A DNA stretch of 13,776 nt from Flavobacteria bacterium RIFCSPLOWO2_12_FULL_31_7 (GCA_001800945.1 MGWJ01000088.1:1-13776); one strand, 5' to 3'. Positions 1 through 5,922 are shown, counted from the stretch's first letter. Made by a program: numbers and translations. Notes: generated from the letters alone by a model not told the origin.

Positions 1-392
1 AAGATTCGAAATGTATGCCAGTGGCTTTACCAAGTTGTTCGTATTTCATTTCGATTCCGTACACACCAGCCCGACAAATGTTAAATGCAGGTTTACCGTT
101 AGCTTTAGCTTCAGATTTTAATCCAGGAACCACGCCTTCAGGAAATATGCATTTTGTAGTTGCAACGGCTTGTATCAAAATGAAAATGACACCAGAGGAA
201 GCGATAAATGCTGCAACAATAAATGGAGCTTACGCGATGGATTTAAGCGATTCTCACGGAAGTATAACAAAAGGTAAAAAAGCGAATTTTATCATTACGA
301 AACCTTTACATAGTTATTACGAAATTCCGTATTGCTTTGCCACGAATTTGATTGATAGTGTTTGGTTGGATGGGGAAAATGTAAGTTTTTAA
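1..392 (+). CDS. hutI: Imidazolonepropionase, C-terminal part (5' end outside window)
   Basis: This is the last ~130 codons of imidazolonepropionase, the cytoplasmic metal-dependent amidohydrolase that opens 4-imidazolone-5-propanoate to N-formimino-L-glutamate in histidine degradation. The frame is open from base 3. The segment LALASDFNPGTTPSGNM carries the conserved Asp of the metal site and the family SDxNPG/SGNM signature. It is followed by the MTPEEAINAATINGA helix and the GSITKGKKANFII sheet that closes the amidohydrolase beta-sandwich. The family is usually ~410 residues, so about two thirds lies upstream. The methionine at base 15 is internal, not a start. The TAA stop (390-392) touches the left RAYT palindrome, which may end the transcript. 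The family assignment is firm from conserved wording. No other hut gene is visible here. Confidence 0.93.
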   Translation, partial: DSKCMPVALPSCSYFISIPYTPARQMLNAGLPLALASDFNPGTTPSGNMHFVVATACIKMKMTPEEAINAATINGAYAMDLSDSHGSITKGKKANFIITKPLHSYYEIPYCFATNLIDSVWLDGENVSF

Positions 393-434
393 TTTTAACC
401 CTCGAAGGGTTTTGAACCCTTCGAGGGTTAAAAT
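392..434. repeat. Left RAYT-associated palindrome (20-bp stem, 3-nt loop)
   Basis: A perfect inverted repeat: 392-411 pairs with 415-434 around the loop TTG. The core arms are AACCCTCGAAGGGTT (397-411) and AACCCTTCGAGGGTT (415-429). Each arm is itself a small hairpin (AACCCT/AGGGTT around a 3-base loop), so the site can fold as one long hairpin or two short ones, as in REP doublets. The outermost base overlaps the hutI stop codon. It probably acts as a REP site for the adjacent transposase and as a transcript end. There is no strong U-tract. Confidence 0.9.
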
Positions 435-441
435 ATTTTAT

Positions 442-449
442 TATATTTG
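442..449 (+). promoter_or_regulatory. Candidate -7 promoter box for the RAYT gene
   Basis: TATATTTG matches the Bacteroidota -7 consensus TAnnTTTG. It lies 29 bases before the ATG and just after the left palindrome, so the transposase could be transcribed independently of hutI. No well-spaced upstream TTG (-33) is visible, so this is only a moderate call. Confidence 0.4.
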
Positions 450-478
450 TATCATACAAGCCATTAAAATTAATACAA

Positions 479-1087
479 ATGCAAATAGTTACACCAATAC
501 TTGCCGGAAATTACTATCATATCTACAACAAAGGAAATAATGGAGAAAATATTTTCTTTGACAACGATAATTACTATCATTTCTTAAAACTTTACGCAAA
601 ATACATCAATCCAATTGCAGATACTTATGCTTGGTGTTTATTAAAAAACCATTTTCATATTGCAGTTAGAATAAAAACTCGTGAAGAAATTTCTGAAAAT
701 GATTTAACTTATACTACAGTTGAAAAACCAAAAATAATTGATGCTTCTAAACAATTTTCACATTTTTTAAATGCTTACACACAAGCTATAAATAAAAAAC
801 ATAAAAGAACTGGAAAAATTTTTCAATCAAAATTTAAAAGAAAACTAATTGATTCAGAAGAGTATTTAAAGAATATAATTTATTACATACACCACAATCC
901 TGTACATCACGGCTTTTGTAAAAGTATGAATCTTTATCCATGGAGTTCTTATGAAACCATAGTTTCAACTAAAAATACAAAATTAAAAAGAAATGAAGTA
1001 GTTGATATGTTTGGGAATATTTCAAATTTTATTGAATATCATAATTCTGATTTTTCAATAAATGATTTTATTGATGAGTTTCATTAA
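479..1087 (+). CDS. REP-associated tyrosine transposase (RAYT, IS200-like Y1 HUH family)
   Basis: The 202-residue protein belongs to the Y1/HUH single-strand transposase superfamily, in the RAYT (TnpA_REP) branch. These are chromosomally domesticated enzymes that bind and cut REP palindromes as single-stranded DNA. Visible motifs are YYHIYNKG near residues 12-19, the metal-binding H58-F-H60 inside LLKNHFHI, the KIFQSKFKRKLI strand (113-124), and the helix EYLKNIIYYIHHNPVHHGF (128-146). By family analogy the catalytic Tyr is probably Y136, before IHHNP, with Y129 or Y135 as alternatives. LYPWSSY (152-158) is the usual C-terminal RAYT box. Length and motifs look intact. It has no accessory tnpB, and palindromes on both sides replace classical IS ends. 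The stop codon is inside the right palindrome. The ATG follows a TATATTTG box by 29 bases. Whether it still acts on these sites is inference. Confidence 0.9.
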   Translation: MQIVTPILAGNYYHIYNKGNNGENIFFDNDNYYHFLKLYAKYINPIADTYAWCLLKNHFHIAVRIKTREEISENDLTYTTVEKPKIIDASKQFSHFLNAYTQAINKKHKRTGKIFQSKFKRKLIDSEEYLKNIIYYIHHNPVHHGFCKSMNLYPWSSYETIVSTKNTKLKRNEVVDMFGNISNFIEYHNSDFSINDFIDEFH

Positions 1088-1127
1088 CCCTTCGAGGGTT
1101 TTGAACCCTCGAAGGGTTAATGAAACT
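1077..1127. repeat. Right RAYT-associated palindrome (24-bp stem, 3-nt loop)
   Basis: A perfect inverted repeat: 1077-1100 pairs with 1104-1127 around the loop TTG. It uses the same 15-base arms as the left site but in exchanged order: AACCCTTCGAGGGTT (1086-1100) then AACCCTCGAAGGGTT (1104-1118). The stem is extended by AGTTTCATT/AATGAAACT, which contains the last RAYT codons and stop and reaches the first base of the rluA-like stop codon. It sits between two convergent genes and so probably also works as a bidirectional terminator. Confidence 0.9.
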
Positions 1128-2797
1128 TAAAACTCCGCTTCCACTTTAATCTCCATTACTTCCTTCGTAATAGGATGTTCAAACTGAATCCATTCTGCAT
1201 GTAAATGCAATCTATCGGCTTTTGTGCCATATAAATCGTCACCTACAATTGGTGTATGTAAACCTAAACTATGAGAAGCATGAACGCGCAATTGGTGCGT
1301 TCTTCCAGTAATAGGATAAAAATACACCTTAGTTTTTCCGTCTTTCACTTCAATAGTTTTCCATTTGGTTTTAGCTGGTTTTCCATGTTCGTCGCAAACT
1401 AATTGTCTTGGCCTGTCGTCTAAATCTACTCGCAAAGGCAGATCGATATAACCATAAGATTGTGCTAATAAACCATCCAATAGAGCTACGTAACGTTTCT
1501 TAATGGTTCGATTGATAAACTGACTTTGTAATTGTACCGCTGTCGCTTCATTTTTCGCGATAAGCATAATTCCGGAAGTCGACATATCTAAACGGTGTAC
1601 AATTAGCGGACCAGTGGACTCAGGATATTTTGCTGCAATTCGAGCATAAACCGAATCAGAAATGGTTTTCCCTGGAACCGATAAAAATTCCGTTGGTTTA
1701 TTTATAACGAGCATGACTTCATCTTCGTACACAATTTCAATATCTTTTCCTTCGGCATGATTCATAATAAAAGGATTTTCATCCATTTCTAAATCTTGTA
1801 ACATATGTCCCATCAAAATCGGTTCACATTTACTTTTGCATGAAGGATAAAATTGTTTGTGTTGACGAACTTCAGAATTGGGCGATTGTCCCCACCAAAA
1901 TTCTGCCATACAAATGGGTTTCAAATTATGTTGAAAAGCGTAATGCAATAACTTCGGAGCAGCACATTCCCCTGCCCCAGCTGGTGGATTATCATTAAAA
2001 ATTTCACCTAAACTTTTCTTCTCTTTATATTGATTTAAGAACGAATATTCTGCAAATAATTTTTGTTGCAATTGAGACGATTTTGCTTTACGTTCTTCTT
2101 TTAATTGACTGATTTCATTGGTAAAAACAGCTACTTTTTCTTCTAACGATTGTAAAGTCAGCTTCCAATATTTTGTCATTTTTTTCAGCAAAATACTTTC
2201 TTGCTTACTTTCTTCCGACAATTCGAAATTCAAATGTTGTAAATCTTCTTCGTTTAAAGTTGGTGCAAGTTGATTTCTCTTTTCATCCCGAAGAATTTTT
2301 TGCTCTTTAATTCTCGTTTTTTGCTGTTGCAATTCGGATTCCGCTTGAATTTTGGATTGATTGAAGTTCTCTAAAGTCGTGTGATAATCAGAATTCTTTT
2401 CTAAACTTTCAATTTTACGATTGTATGCATTTAACAATTCTTCTTCTTTACGGAAAAAACTATTTTCGGTTAACATATCAAAAACCGTTGGTACAAAATA
2501 ATTATGATGATTTTCATTGGCTAATTTTCCAGAAAACGCCCATAAATAACCTAATTCACCTTCTTCATTCTGACAAACCAAAACACCAAACATTTTTCCA
2601 ATTATCAAACCTGTTTGAGTTTCATCTAAGCCAAAATTATGTTCGAAATCCGTTTGTGTTTCTAAATAATTTTGAAGCGCTGAAGCTGCAATTTTACTTA
2701 ACGGATGCGGCTGATAATAAAACGGAAAGGTGAATTTTTCAGGCAAAGAAATCCCTGAAATATCGGTTGTAAAAGGTTGAAAAAATTGGTTTTGCAT
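1127..2797 (-). CDS. Long-form RluA-family RNA pseudouridine synthase
   Basis: Converts specific uridines in RNA (rRNA or tRNA) to pseudouridine in the cytoplasm. The protein has 556 residues from the chosen ATG, against ~220-330 for ordinary RluA enzymes. The catalytic domain is C-terminal (about 350-556). It contains IVHRLDMSTSG with catalytic Asp at ~404, the RPRQLVCDEHGKPAKT stretch, and RTHQLRVH at ~499-506. The first ~110 residues are an unassigned conserved region. Residues ~114-256 form a long charged coiled coil. Then come GAGECAAPKLL (~274), AEFWWG (~299) and a CKSKC pair (Cys320, Cys324) typical of the long form and possibly metal-binding. An upstream in-frame start at 2875 would add 26 residues, but a good TTG/TATCTTTG promoter lies inside that extension, so the ATG at 2797 is preferred. 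The RNA target cannot be told from sequence. Confidence 0.9.
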   Translation of the reverse strand: MQNQFFQPFTTDISGISLPEKFTFPFYYQPHPLSKIAASALQNYLETQTDFEHNFGLDETQTGLIIGKMFGVLVCQNEEGELGYLWAFSGKLANENHHNYFVPTVFDMLTENSFFRKEEELLNAYNRKIESLEKNSDYHTTLENFNQSKIQAESELQQQKTRIKEQKILRDEKRNQLAPTLNEEDLQHLNFELSEESKQESILLKKMTKYWKLTLQSLEEKVAVFTNEISQLKEERKAKSSQLQQKLFAEYSFLNQYKEKKSLGEIFNDNPPAGAGECAAPKLLHYAFQHNLKPICMAEFWWGQSPNSEVRQHKQFYPSCKSKCEPILMGHMLQDLEMDENPFIMNHAEGKDIEIVYEDEVMLVINKPTEFLSVPGKTISDSVYARIAAKYPESTGPLIVHRLDMSTSGIMLIAKNEATAVQLQSQFINRTIKKRYVALLDGLLAQSYGYIDLPLRVDLDDRPRQLVCDEHGKPAKTKWKTIEVKDGKTKVYFYPITGRTHQLRVHASHSLGLHTPIVGDDLYGTKADRLHLHAEWIQFEHPITKEVMEIKVEAEF

Positions 2798-2801
2798 TGG
2801 G

Positions 2802-2832
2802 CAAAGATAAAGTAATAGAGTTGTATTACCAA
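2802..2832 (-). promoter_or_regulatory. Promoter of the RluA-like gene
   Basis: On the minus strand TTGG (2832-2829) and TATCTTTG (2809-2802) are separated by 19 bases, matching the Bacteroidota -33/-7 arrangement. The -7 box ends only 4 bases before the ATG at 2797, so the transcript would start at or very near the start codon (leaderless or almost so). Confidence 0.6.
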
Positions 2833-3016
2833 TTAGGTTGTATATTTCTAAAACTAGTTCATAAAAATGAATCAATTTTAAATGTTTGCCGCGAATTTTC
2901 GAATTAATCGAATTTTTATATGTTTAACTTAGTAAAGCCAATGAAAATCATATAATAAGTGTTATTAAAAAATTAAAAAAAACTCGGAAACATTTTTTTT
3001 TACAACTTGCTTATTT

Positions 3017-3024
3017 TATTTTTG
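3017..3024 (+). promoter_or_regulatory. Candidate -7 promoter box for yebC
   Basis: TATTTTTG fits TAnnTTTG and lies 29 bases before the yebC ATG. The expected -33 position falls in a T-rich run without a clean TTG. The rest of the 2876-3053 gap is AT-rich and contains three CGAATT words at 2892, 2900 and 2909 but no gene. Confidence 0.45.
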
Positions 3025-3053
3025 CAATTATATTAAAAAAACCAAAACGAGAA

Positions 3054-3770
3054 ATGGGAAGAGCGTTTGAATTCAGAAAAGGAAGAAAAATGAAGCGTTG
3101 GTCGGCAATGGCTAAAGCATTTACCAGAATTGGTAAAGATATTGTAATGGCGGTAAAAGAAGGTGGTCCAAATCCAGAATCTAACTCGCGTTTAAGAGCA
3201 ATTATTCAAAACTCGAAGGCAGTTAACATGCCAAAAGAAAACGTAGAACGCGCCATTAAAAAAGCAACTGACAAAGACACTGCTAACTATAAAGAAATTT
3301 TATTTGAAGGTTACGCACCACACGGAATTGCTGTTTTAATTGAAACCGCTTCAGATAACAACAACAGAACCGTTGCAAATATTAGAAGTTATTTTAATAA
3401 ATGTAACGGAACAATGGGAACGCAAGGTTCGGTCGAATTTATGTTCGATCATACGTGTAACTTCAGAATTCCAGCTGCTGGACAAGATATTGACGAATTA
3501 GAATTAGAAATGATTGATTTCGGGGTGGAAGAAATTTTCGCTGATGAGGAAGATGGAATTTTAATGTACGCGCCTTTTGAAAGTTTCGGAGCCATCCAAA
3601 AAGAATTAGAAGCTAGAGGTTTAGAAATTTTATCTTCTGGATTTGATAGAATTCCACAAGTAACAAAAGAATTAACGCCAGAACAAGTGGCTGATGTGGA
3701 AAAATTATTAGAAAAAATTGAAGAAGACGATGACGTAATGAACGTTTTCCATACAATGGTGGAAGCTTAG
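3054..3770 (+). CDS. yebC: YebC/PmpR/TACO1 family protein
   Basis: A 238-residue cytoplasmic protein of the YebC/TACO1 family. Members were annotated as transcriptional regulators and are now linked to ribosome function, helping translation through difficult stretches such as polyproline. The full family architecture is present. The basic N-terminus (GRAFEFRKGRKMKRWSAMAKAF) precedes the helical domain with NSRLRAIIQNSKAVNMPKENVERAIKKA (44-71). The two later alpha/beta domains have FEGYAPHGIAVLIE (84-97), DNNNRT (101-106), GSVEFMF (125-131) and the C-terminal DDVMNVFHTM (226-235). Length is normal. The GRAFEFRKGRK opening differs from the proteobacterial AGHSKW form and is usual in Flavobacteria. 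It has its own upstream -7 box and is followed by a strong hairpin, so it is probably transcribed alone. The family call is firm; the exact role in this organism is inferred. Confidence 0.95.
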   Translation: MGRAFEFRKGRKMKRWSAMAKAFTRIGKDIVMAVKEGGPNPESNSRLRAIIQNSKAVNMPKENVERAIKKATDKDTANYKEILFEGYAPHGIAVLIETASDNNNRTVANIRSYFNKCNGTMGTQGSVEFMFDHTCNFRIPAAGQDIDELELEMIDFGVEEIFADEEDGILMYAPFESFGAIQKELEARGLEILSSGFDRIPQVTKELTPEQVADVEKLLEKIEEDDDVMNVFHTMVEA

Positions 3771-3791
3771 CATTCCGTTTACAGAAATATG

Positions 3792-3828
3792 AAAAATGCA
3801 GAATTTAAAATTTAAGTTCTGCATTTTT
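3792..3828 (+). terminator. Rho-independent terminator after yebC
   Basis: AAAAATGCAGAA (3792-3803) pairs perfectly with TTCTGCATTTTT (3817-3828) around a 13-base loop, a 12-bp stem ending in a T-run (3824-3829). It begins 21 bases after the yebC stop. Its A-rich 5' arm would also give T's for reverse transcription, but no minus-strand gene ends here. Confidence 0.8.
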
Positions 3829-3829
3829 T

Positions 3830-3857
3830 CTTCCAACTTCTAACTCCTAACTTCATA
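3830..3857 (+). repeat. Degenerate heptad repeat before rlmH (CTTCnAA family)
   Basis: Four consecutive 7-base units: CTTCCAA, CTTCTAA, CTCCTAA, CTTCATA. The last base is the A of the rlmH ATG, so the repeat fills the space between the yebC terminator and rlmH. The same unit family, in the same 7-base register, occurs before the tauE start (8480-8507). Function unknown. Confidence 0.6.
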
Positions 3858-4330
3858 TGAACATTAAACTTATCGCCATAGGCAAAACCGACAATAAAAA
3901 TCTGCAAGCTTTAATTGACGAATACACCAAACGTTTAGGGTTTTATATTAAGTTCGATTTAGATATTATTCCGGACATCAAAAACGTCAAAAACTTATCG
4001 GAAAGTGAGCAAAAAGTAAAAGAAGGGCAACTTATTTTATCCAAATTAACACCAACTGACCAATTAATTTTATTGGATGAAAACGGAAAAGAATTTAACA
4101 GCGTTGGTTTCTCTGATTTCTTACAAAAGAAAATGAATTCTGGAATTAAAACGTTGGTTTTTGTCATTGGTGGACCTTACGGATTTTCAGAAGAAGTGTA
4201 TCAAAAAGCACAAGGAAAAGTGGCACTTTCACAAATGACTTTTTCACACCAAATGGTTAGATTATTTGTAATTGAGCAAATTTATCGTGGTTTTACGATT
4301 TTAAATAACGAACCATATCATCATAATTAA
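3857..4330 (+). CDS. rlmH: 23S rRNA (pseudouridine(1915)-N3)-methyltransferase
   Basis: RlmH (formerly YbeA) is a SPOUT-class methyltransferase that uses S-adenosylmethionine to methylate N3 of pseudouridine 1915 in helix 69 of 23S rRNA, on assembled 70S ribosomes. The 157-residue length is normal. Visible signatures are LDENGKEF (73-80), the SAM-knot segment FVIGGPYGF (102-110), LSQMTFSHQMVRL (124-136), EQIYRGF (140-146) and the terminal NEPYHH (151-156) that completes the active site. The N-terminal MNIKLIAIGK strand is typical. The ATG follows the heptad repeat directly, with no Shine-Dalgarno sequence and no evident -7 box, so the start of its transcript is unclear. It converges on folP with only 44 bases between stops. 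Its substrate pseudouridine is made by RluD, an RluA-family enzyme; whether the RluA-like gene nearby is that enzyme is unknown. Confidence 0.96.
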   Translation: MNIKLIAIGKTDNKNLQALIDEYTKRLGFYIKFDLDIIPDIKNVKNLSESEQKVKEGQLILSKLTPTDQLILLDENGKEFNSVGFSDFLQKKMNSGIKTLVFVIGGPYGFSEEVYQKAQGKVALSQMTFSHQMVRLFVIEQIYRGFTILNNEPYHHN

Positions 4331-4392
4331 TGAGACAATTTTTCAATGTGTGAATATGCCAATTAAATTATTGACTAATTGCCTAATCGGCT
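4329..4392. repeat. Degenerate 8-base periodic repeat over the rlmH/folP 3' ends
   Basis: Reading on the plus strand from 4329 in steps of eight: AATGAGAC, AATTTTTC, AATGTGTG, AATATGCC, AATTAAAT, TATTGACT, AATTGCCT, AATCGGCT. Seven of eight units begin AAT. It overlaps the rlmH stop and the last folP codons. It contains a small hairpin (CTAAT 4375-4379 with ATTAG 4394-4398, plus GCC/GGC) that might serve as a weak shared terminator. AT-richness makes chance possible. Confidence 0.35.
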
Positions 4393-5202
4393 CATTAGTT
4401 TCACACACTCCACCGCTTCTTTTACATCATGAACTCGTAAGATATTTGCGCCTTTTTGTAAGCAGAAAGCGTGTAAAAAAGTGGTTCCGTTTAAAGCATC
4501 TTTTGGTGAAGTTTCTAACGCTTTATAGATCATCGATTTTCTTGAAATCCCAGCTAATATGGGTAAATCGTGAAATTGAAGCAATTCTAAATTTTGTAAT
4601 AATTCGTAATTGTGTTCGATTGTTTTCGCAAATCCGAATCCAGGATCGATGATAATATCGTTTAATCCAAAAGTTCTTGCTTTGGCAATTCGTTCCGAAA
4701 AATAAAAATTCATTTCTTTCACTAAATCTTCATATTGCGATAAGCTTTGCATCGTTTTAGGTGTGCCTTTCATATGCATCATAATGTATGGAACTTGTAA
4801 TTTCGCAACGGTTTCCAACATCTTTTCATCTAACAAACCTGCTGAAATATCATTGATAATTGCTACTCCATTTTCGACAGTTTGCTTGGCGACTTCACTT
4901 CTAAACGTATCAATCGACAATAAAATATCAGGAAATTTATCGACTAATACTTTCACAATTGGAACCACTCGATTCAATTCTTCTTCTTCCGAAACAAATT
5001 CTGCTCCAGGTTTACTCGAATAACCGCCTAAATCAATAAACGTAGCACCATCGTGTAACATTTTCTCCACTTGTAAAATAATTTCATCGGAATTCGTAAG
5101 TTTTCCACCATCAAAAAATGAATCTGGCGTAACATTAACAATTCCCATGACTTTGGGTGTTGATAAATCGATAAGTGTTCCTTTACAGTTTATTGTTGAC
5201 AT
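4375..5202 (-). CDS. folP: Dihydropteroate synthase
   Basis: Condenses 6-hydroxymethyl-7,8-dihydropterin diphosphate with p-aminobenzoate to 7,8-dihydropteroate in folate biosynthesis. It is the sulfonamide target and is cytoplasmic. The 275 residues form the expected TIM barrel with all family motifs: MGIVNVTPDSFFDGG (19-33), DLGGYSSKPGA (57-67, where many bacteria have GGESTRPG), SIDTF (96-100), NDISAG (117-122), MMHMKGTP (141-148), DPGFGFAK (186-193), GISRKS (218-223) and RVHDV (256-260). GYSS in place of GESTR is common in Bacteroidota and does not suggest loss of function. The gene is divergent from the DUF1599 gene, with only 47 bases between start codons and opposed promoter boxes. It converges with rlmH at its 3' end. 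No other folate gene is nearby. Confidence 0.97.
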   Translation of the reverse strand: MSTINCKGTLIDLSTPKVMGIVNVTPDSFFDGGKLTNSDEIILQVEKMLHDGATFIDLGGYSSKPGAEFVSEEEELNRVVPIVKVLVDKFPDILLSIDTFRSEVAKQTVENGVAIINDISAGLLDEKMLETVAKLQVPYIMMHMKGTPKTMQSLSQYEDLVKEMNFYFSERIAKARTFGLNDIIIDPGFGFAKTIEHNYELLQNLELLQFHDLPILAGISRKSMIYKALETSPKDALNGTTFLHAFCLQKGANILRVHDVKEAVECVKLMSRLGN

Positions 5203-5223
5203 ACAATTTTTTAGTTATATTTG
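5193..5223 (+). promoter_or_regulatory. Promoter of the DUF1599 gene, overlapping the folP start
   Basis: TTG (5193-5195) and TATATTTG (5216-5223) are separated by 20 bases, a good Bacteroidota -33/-7 pair 26 bases before the ATG at 5250. The -33 lies inside the first folP codons, so folP transcripts cross this promoter. Confidence 0.6.
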
Positions 5224-5233
5224 AACTTTGATA

Positions 5234-5241
5234 CAAATATA
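5234..5241 (-). promoter_or_regulatory. Candidate -7 promoter box for folP
   Basis: The minus strand reads TATATTTG from 5241 to 5234, a perfect TAnnTTTG match, 31 bases before the folP ATG at 5202. No TTG at ideal distance is seen (nearest at 5267-5265, 23-base spacer). It faces the plus-strand box at 5216-5223 across 10 bases. Confidence 0.5.
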
Positions 5242-5249
5242 AAATAATA

Positions 5250-5792
5250 ATGAGCAATACCTCACAAGAATACGACAAAGTAATTGCAATTTGCAGAGAA
5301 TTATTTACCAAAAAAGCTCACGATTACGGAACAGCTTGGCGCGTTTTACGTTTGCCATCTTTAACCGATCAAATATTTATTAAAGCACAACGCATCAGAA
5401 GTTTACAAGAAAATGAGGTGCGAAAAGTTGATGAAGATGAAACTTCAGAATTTATCGGAATTATCAATTATTGTGCGATGGCGTTAATCCAAATGGATAA
5501 AGGAATTGCCACACAACCTGATATGGCCGCTGATGAAGCGATTCAACTTTACAACGAAAAAATTGCCATCACAAAGCAATTAATGGAAGATAAAAATCAT
5601 GATTATGGTGAAGCTTGGCGCGATATGCGAGTAAGTTCTTTGACAGATTTAATCATTCAGAAGTTATTACGTGTGAAACAAATTGAAGATAACAAAGGAA
5701 AAACCATAGTTTCTGAAGGAATTGACGCCAATTATCAGGATATGATTAACTATTCGGTTTTCGCTTTGATTCATTTGGGATTTAGTAAATAG
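5250..5792 (+). CDS. DUF1599 family protein with two tandem repeats
   Basis: A 180-residue, mostly helical, soluble protein made of two copies of one ~75-residue unit (about 8-83 and 101-176). Equivalent positions include HDYGTAWR (24-31) and HDYGEAWR (117-124), then LTDQIFIKAQRIRSLQEN and LTDLIIQKLLRVKQIEDN, and finally INYCAMALIQM (72-82) and INYSVFALIHL (166-176). The conserved His-Asp-Tyr-Gly, acidic residues and Asn-Tyr suggest a helical ligand or nucleotide-binding fold. From memory, DUF1599 has been grouped with nucleotide-modification-associated domains, but no activity can be read from the sequence. In Bacteroidota it commonly follows folP and precedes a DoxX-type gene, as here. It has its own promoter. 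The family call is good; function is unknown. Confidence 0.85.
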   Translation: MSNTSQEYDKVIAICRELFTKKAHDYGTAWRVLRLPSLTDQIFIKAQRIRSLQENEVRKVDEDETSEFIGIINYCAMALIQMDKGIATQPDMAADEAIQLYNEKIAITKQLMEDKNHDYGEAWRDMRVSSLTDLIIQKLLRVKQIEDNKGKTIVSEGIDANYQDMINYSVFALIHLGFSK

Positions 5793-5798
5793 TTATTC

Positions 5799-5827
5799 CG
5801 CAGAGATTCACAGAGAAAAACACAAAG
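5799..5827 (+). repeat. Left block of helically spaced CRCARAG words
   Basis: CGCAGAG (5799), CACAGAG (5809) and CACAAAG (5821) follow the DUF1599 stop by 6 bases, with spacings of 10 and 12. They are the inverted counterpart of the block at 5923-5960; CAGAGATTC (5801-5809) is exactly complementary to GAATCTCTG (5950-5958). Confidence 0.6.
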
Positions 5828-5901
5828 TCACGCATAATATATTTTAAAATCTCAGAAAACACAATAACATTTCATTAACAAAAGGTTTCAATTTGCTTAC
5901 T

Positions 5902-5909
5902 TATATTTG
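5902..5909 (+). promoter_or_regulatory. Candidate -7 promoter box for the MauE/DoxX-thioredoxin gene
   Basis: TATATTTG matches TAnnTTTG and lies 65 bases before the ATG at 5975. No clean -33 TTG is seen. If used, the leader of nearly 60 bases would contain the whole right CRCARAG block. Confidence 0.45.
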
Positions 5910-5922
5910 ATAAATTAAAAAA

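Noticed and set aside
392..1127. Palindromes read as a CRISPR or integron-type repeat array
   Set aside because: Only two copies with a RAYT gene between them, no regular spacers and no cas or integrase gene.
2425..2733. A 102-codon open frame antisense to the RluA-like gene
   Set aside because: No domain or promoter, and it lies opposite a coding region with consistent family length and motifs.
4369..4383. folP GYSS variant as a sign of acquired sulfonamide resistance
   Set aside because: The change from GEST is common in Bacteroidota folP from memory, and the gene has normal length and context, so no resistance claim is warranted.
4347..4407. TGTGTGAA / TTCACACA inverted repeat as a regulatory operator
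   Set aside because: Arms are 45 bases apart and one lies in the folP coding end; no start codon or promoter is nearby.
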